Assembly: GCA_031835245.1 (NCBI GenBank)
Contig: JAVKOQ010000409.1
Span: forward strand, 12,501 to 42,019
Direction of reading: 5' to 3'
DNA length: 29,519 nt
From: Balamuthia mandrillaris
Lineage: Eukaryota > Discosea > Longamoebia > Balamuthiidae
Shown here: positions 21,986-29,519 of the stretch, piece by piece
Position numbering within the stretch: the stretch's first letter is position 1
Layout of the letters: each line of letters opens with the position of its first letter
The notes under the pieces: model-generated
What the model was told of the DNA's origin: nothing
The model's database searches: none
Seen by the model: the letters and a program-made list of their open reading frames with translations, nothing else
Translations under genes and position numbers: made by a program

Positions 21986-23344
21986 TCAAAGAATCAAGTC
22001 CTTCCAAGCAGCAGCAGCTCTTTCTTTCGCTTTGCGCTCTTTCTCCTCCGTCATTACTTCTTCCTCTTGTTTGTTGCTTGTCTTGGTTGCCACGTACTCC
22101 TCTTCCACTCGCTCCAAAAACTCCGCAACAAGCGAGGAAGTTAGGTAAACGGCGTTTCCCTGGATGTCATTCAACATCCGCCACAACTCCTCTTTCTCTT
22201 CGCTGCTTCCTCCTTCCTCTCCTAAAAACAGACCAGCACGAGTCGTCGCACGCGCAAGTGGGGGAGGCGGATTGACGACGCCCTCCACCACTCCAACACA
22301 TTCCAAACGAGAGTTGAGAACTGGGCCGCCGCACATGCCCATCGGGAGCGCTTCTCTTTCGGTCCTCGCGAAGCCTTTCTCTCCCATGTGGAAGCGGTGA
22401 TGGCCAAACGCAATGTGAGGCACTTGCTGTTCTTGTTGCTGCTGTTCCAATGTTGGTGCCGAGGTTTCAATGAGGTTGTAGTTTACCCAATGCCCGTCAA
22501 AGCTTAGTTGCTGCTCTTGCACGATGTTCGGAAGACAAAAAGAAAAAAGGTAAGAAGGAAGAAAAGAAGAAACAAAAGAAGGATAACTACAAACTTGGTC
22601 CTTTTCTAGGTCTGAGAGGTTGAGTGGAACAGAAACAAAGTCGATGCCAACTCTGTGCAAATCACATTCAGCTGCCGCCTCGTCCTCCAAGTGTAGCACT
22701 ACCAGGTCTGCCGTTGGGTGCCGATAGGCTTTCCGTTTCAATGGGCATTCCAACAGCACTCTGCCTGTTTCTAACTTTTCGTTTAAGGAGTAGCAAAAGC
22801 GAAAAAGAAAGGTTACACGTTAAACAACAAAGAAGAAGAAAAAGAAGAACAAGAACAAGAACAAGAACAAGAAAAAGAAGAAGAAAAAGATGAACAAGAA
22901 GAAGAACAAGAAGAAGATGATGAAGAAGAAGACGAACGAGAACGAGAAGGCACATACCTCTCGAAACTCAAGTTTGTAGAGAGTATGTTCTTCTTGGACG
23001 AAACGAAGCCACTCTTGTGGATAATATTTAGGCCAGAGAAAAGGATGAGTAACATGAGCGGACCCTATAATATGGTGTTTGGGCAGCAACGAAGAGGAAG
23101 AAGAATGCTGGGACATTCTTTTTCGCCAAGGAGTCCGAAAGCAGGAAGCTCGTGAGAGCACTTCGTAGGTGGGCATGCCTTGCTCCGGGAGGCGAAACCA
23201 TGACGACAAGGAACATGAGTAGTAGACAGGCCGTCTAGCAAAGTGACTACCTTTTGGCACCACGCCGGTTTTGCCGGCAGCGGAAGAGAAGCCCAGCACT
23301 CGCGTTGCGTTCATCTTCTTTTTGTGGATCTCTGGAATAGTCAT
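21986..23344 (-). CDS. Chymotrypsin-fold peptidase with a predicted His-Asp-Cys triad (GxCGG motif), 364 aa
   Basis: Predicted to cleave proteins; substrate unknown. Exons on the minus strand: 23344-22958, 22774-22595, 22513-21986, all phase 0. His97 lies in IIGSAHVTHP (compare TAAHC), Asp152 in RHPTADLVVLHL (compare the DIALL strand), and Cys250 in LPMGMCGGPVLN, where trypsins have GDSGGP. The spacing 97-152-250 fits the 57-102-195 order of the fold. The GxCGG form is typical of picornavirus 3C-like proteases, but here it sits in an intron-containing host gene with no viral neighbours. There is no signal peptide; the N terminus is basic with ATRVLGFSSAAGKTG, possibly organelle-directed. A Gln run (EQQQQEQQ) lies in the loop before the Cys, and the C-terminal helix is charged (EEKERKAKERAAAAWKDLIL). 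An inactive pseudo-protease is possible. Confidence 0.72.
22836..22945 (-). repeat. TTC/TTG triplet repeat in protease intron 1
   Basis: GAA/CAA/GAAAAA units on the plus strand (TTC, TTG and TTTTTC on the sense strand) inside the 183-nt intron 22957-22775. Confidence 0.85.
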
Positions 23345-24365
23345 GACGACATGAATGACCGAAATTTCCGCTCAATCCACCTTAATATGTTTAAAGGTGG
23401 TAAGAGGCTTTCAAACGCTAAAGCAGAGAGCGTTACAAGAAAAGGGAGCACTCGACTTTAAACACACAAACAAGCATAAAAACGCGTGCTCTCGCTTCCC
23501 TCGCTACCAGTCTTTCGTTGCTGTTAACCCCTTTGAAAGTCATAACCCATTTTAAAACCGCGGAAAGGAGAAAGCGAATAAAACACGTCACACAACAACA
23601 AAGCGCACAGACGGGAGGAGGCAAGGGAACAAACCCGACCGCTCCTCTTCCGTAGGGCCAGGGGTTTTTATTGTGTGTTTCTTTCTTCGCAACAACAGTT
23701 CACAGGCGCCTCTTTCTTCCCACACGGAAAGCGCTTACCCTGGGGCAGACCGTTGACCTAGAAACACTGGGTCGTAATTGCACCCAATTTTGAATAACGC
23801 ACCGCGCGTTATTATCAGAACCACCCAAAGCATTAGGCCGTTCGTTATCGGAAGCAGCCGCTACCAATCTCCCTTTATTCCAATTCAAAGCATCCTTCCT
23901 GATCCCCTTTTTTTCTCACTGGGCGGTTTTGATTTCGGATTGGTGGCCGGGAGGGAAGTGTCCGGATACGGGAACTTTATTTGCCCGAAGGCTAATTTCT
24001 CCTTAAATTGGCTTGCTCAAAAAAAGGTTTGTTTTCTCCTCGACAACCACCACTTTTTCCTCCTATCTGTCCTGCGGGACAACCACAAAAAAAAAACCAC
24101 CACTGAACCCGAACGCTACGCACAGAGACAGAGAGAGAGGGCAGAGAGAGAGGTGGTGGTTAGGGTTTTTTTTTTTTGGGTTTAACAGTTACAAAGCGAG
24201 CAAAAGAGAGTAACCACCACAGGATAAACAAGAAAAATAAAAGAGCGGGAAGCGGGCTTGTTACTTTTATTTTTATTTATTTTTTTTTTGTGGTACAATT
24301 CCTTTTATAAGGTGGAGTACCTTTTTCCTAGTGATTTCTTGAAGGGTATGGTGTTCCTTGCTTTC

Positions 24366-24415
<50 letters not shown>

Positions 24416-24526
24416 AAGCATCTTTTTTTAAAAAATATATACGTGCAGCTTCAGAAGTTTCTTTCCTTTCTTCCTCCTTTTATTTCTGACTCTTTCCCCA
24501 CCTCTGGACCAAAATGACTCTCCTAG
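23345..24526. other. 1.2-kb divergent intergenic region, no recognised gene
   Basis: It lies between the protease start (minus) and the Ser-rich gene start (plus). It contains short direct homopolymers, a GA-rich patch (24120-24150), a T-tract near 24279, a (CT)n run (24368-24414) and a TATA-like AATATATA near 24434, about 90 bp before the downstream ATG. A plus ORF at 23778-24185 shows no recognisable domain and ends in low complexity. Confidence 0.45.
24368..24414 (+). repeat. (CT)n microsatellite upstream of the Ser-rich gene
   Basis: About 46 bp of CT dinucleotides, followed within 20 bp by a TATA-like element; probably part of the core promoter region or 5' UTR. Confidence 0.9.
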
Positions 24527-26244
24527 ATGCTATCCATGCGAAGCGAAGCAGTCAAGTCCCCTGTTACGGTGCTGGATCTGCCTTACCTCACCTCAGAAGA
24601 ACAGAGGGAGCTCAAATTCCAGCTGATCCCTCAGTCAGAGCAGTATGTGTTCCAACCCATCTTTTGCCCGCTGCGAGGTCCCAGCCCCCTTTCCTCTGCC
24701 TCAACCACCCCTACACGGACAGGCAGCCGAGGGCCTTCCGCCACGCCAGAGGCAGAGCCGACCAAGGACAAAGAAGTTGAAGTAGTGTTACAAAGCCCCT
24801 CACCCACCGATGAAATCCTTCTGGAGAGGCCAGTTGCGAGGGAGATTGGAGGGCTGGAAGTAAACTTCCTTTGGGACGCGCGCAAGCGGCTGTCCTCTGC
24901 GGAGAGCCTGGACGTGCTGGTTGCTGAGCGGCGGCGGCGAGCCACCCTCTCTTGTGCAGACGGGAGCCCTTCTAACAAAGGGTCAACCGATGGCGATGGT
25001 GCCTCCTCTTCTTCCAACAACTCCAACAATTCCTCCTCTTATGTTCGTAGCGCCACTCCAACGATGCTTGTGCTACAACCCCTGGGTGAAAAGAACAAGA
25101 CATGGCCGTCACTACCTGCTGTCTCCACTGCATCAGAACCCTTGAAAGAGTCTACCGGCTTGGCTTTGGTGGACTTGGAACACACGACCGGCATGAAGAA
25201 GCCGGTAGGAAAGAAGAGACTGCAGACCATTCTCGGTGGCTCCAGCCCAATAAACTCTATCCGTTCTCCCCCGCGAGAGATCGTGGAGACGTTGGAAAAC
25301 CTGCGACTCCAGGCTGAAAACAACGAGGAGGACGAGCTGCTGTTGCTCAATGACCAAGCTAACCTGTCCCCTGAAGAATCACCCGACCGGTCAGCCGCCT
25401 TTCTTGAGCCACGCGTACGGATTCTGCTTTTCTTCTTTGTCTTTATTTTCTACTAATGCACTCTGTTCCCTTTCTTTCTCTCCTATTACAGTGTCCCGCA
25501 CCTTCCCCGATGACAATGTTAAAAGGAGACATTGAAAAATACAATAAGGTAATAGGGACATCATCGCTCTCATCATCTTCCACATCATCATCTTCACGGA
25601 TAGCAACCATTCGGAGACAAGGAGAAGAATACCCTCATCCTCGACCAGAAGAAGTTGCCACCAACATCAATGCCAATAACGGTGAAGGAGCGGCTCTTCT
25701 CAACTCAAGCCACATGCCACAAACCTACGCGGACTCCACTTCTTTCCCTACAGAAGGATTTTGCAGCAGCAGCACCACTGTCAGTGATACCGACGACGAC
25801 ACCGACACAGACACCAACACCACAAACTCCGCCAACACAACCCCAACACTAGACTCCACGCACAGTTCACCAACCGCCACGACCAACAGAAGTGCTGCTG
25901 CCAGCCGGCCCACCTCCACAACGGGTATCTCCTTTGCTCCACGGACCGCTCGAGGAGGGAAGAGCTCCCGCCCCGAGGGAGTGCCTCGGCTCAGCCTGGA
26001 AAAATTGGCCAGAGCCAGCTCCTACAACAACCTCAACAGCTTGAAGGAGACTCCCTCCCGGCTGGCCATTTCCCCCCGCGCCATCAAGGACAAACGCAGC
26101 TCCTGGTTGATCAACTCGGGTCCTACCCAGTGCAGCCCTGACCGAAACAAGGGGGTCATTTCGATCAGCCCTCGGTCTGCGTTTTCCAGAAGCGGCAAAG
26201 CCACCATCCATTCTTCTCTCATCAACTTCAAACGACCTTCCTGA
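24527..26244 (+). CDS. Ser/Thr-rich, probably disordered protein of unknown function, 546 aa
   Basis: Not recognised. Exons are 24527-25414 and 25492-26244, and the phase closes. The N terminus (PVTVLDLPYLTSEEQRELKF) looks folded. The middle alternates SP-rich acidic and basic parts, with an amphipathic helix (EIVETLENLRLQAENNEEDE). Exon 2 has Ser runs, an Asp/Thr-rich stretch (DTDDDTDTDTNTT) and a basic C terminus with possible short motifs (LSLEKLARASSYNNLNSLKE, SPRAIKDKRSSWLIN, SPRSAFSRSGK). RxxS and SP sites suggest heavy phosphorylation, so a signalling or cytoskeletal scaffold is a guess. The chosen ATG at 24527 opens the long frame; another ATG 13 bp upstream (24514) opens a different 88-codon frame. 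The TATA-like element near 24434 fits this gene. Confidence 0.7.
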
Positions 26245-26387
26245 CTTTCTTCTCTCCTTCCTCTTCTCTCTTTGTACAAAGATGGACACGTTGCCATGGT
26301 GATAATCTATTTAAGGAAATAATTAATCAATAATTTGTTAATTACCACACTACATCTCCTTTTACTTTATAATTAGGCCACTAATTA
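26245..26387. other. Short intergenic gap before the F-box/RasGEF gene
   Basis: It is AT-rich with repeated AATTA motifs (26319-26344, 26371-26388). No gene. It must hold the 3' end of one plus gene and the promoter of the next. Confidence 0.5.

Positions 26388-29519
<3,132 letters not shown>

Noticed and set aside
23778-24185. A 135-codon plus-strand ORF in the intergenic region
   Set aside because: No recognisable motif, low-complexity Lys/Thr/Glu end, no matching exons; insufficient support.

Overview
This is eukaryotic nuclear DNA carrying twelve protein-coding loci and several fragments. Genes are split by many short GT-AG introns, 37 to about 350 nt apart from one of 860 nt. The intron positions given here were read by eye, and their phases close exactly for nine of the multi-exon genes. 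Intergenic gaps are small, simple-sequence DNA is abundant, and no bacterial or organellar signal is seen. Gene content (DGCR8/Pasha, diaphanous-type formin, F-box/RasGEF, AMPK beta, DGAT1) points to a unicellular relative of animals or an amoebozoan. From established knowledge, the DGCR8-Drosha Microprocessor is otherwise known from animals and some ichthyosporeans, so I lean towards a unicellular holozoan. The window alone cannot settle the species.

Layout. Minus strand, 1-1504: N-terminal half of a DGAT1-type acyltransferase, running off the left edge. Minus, about 1929-2995: a secreted protein with two tandem extracellular repeats whose frame changes at several points. Plus, 3246-6714: a complete ten-exon DGCR8/Pasha homologue with a WW domain, two dsRNA-binding domains, the Drosha-binding tail and an added Gln/Ser-rich plus Arg/Asp/Ser-rich C terminus. 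A small Copia reverse-transcriptase fossil lies just downstream. Plus, 7470-9164: a type I membrane Kelch protein. Plus, 9582-14696: a formin with GBD/FH3, FH2 and DAD but no FH1. Plus, 14991-16670: an intronless ankyrin/low-complexity protein behind a CRE-CCAAT-CRE promoter module. Minus, 16917-19291: AMPK beta with a predicted myristoylation start, a CBM48 and an ASC domain broken up by long insertions.

Plus, 19877-20269: a small unrecognised ORF. Plus, about 20498-20616: an orphan C2-domain exon. Plus, 20914-21819: a complete C2-domain protein. Minus, 21986-23344: a chymotrypsin-fold protease with a GxCGG cysteine nucleophile motif. Plus, 24527-26244: a Ser-rich protein of unknown function. 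Plus, 26388 to the right edge: an F-box protein leading into a RasGEF N-terminal motif, interrupted by an intron filled with about 760 bp of TTG/TTC repeats.

The genes do not form an operon-like pathway. The themes are small-RNA biogenesis (DGCR8), energy and lipid control (AMPK beta, DGAT1), and actin/Ras/C2 signalling. The most notable items are the intact DGCR8 with the Drosha-binding helix, the FH1-less formin, the Cys-nucleophile protease, and a consistent bias by which intron repeats are pyrimidine-rich on the sense strand whichever way the gene points.
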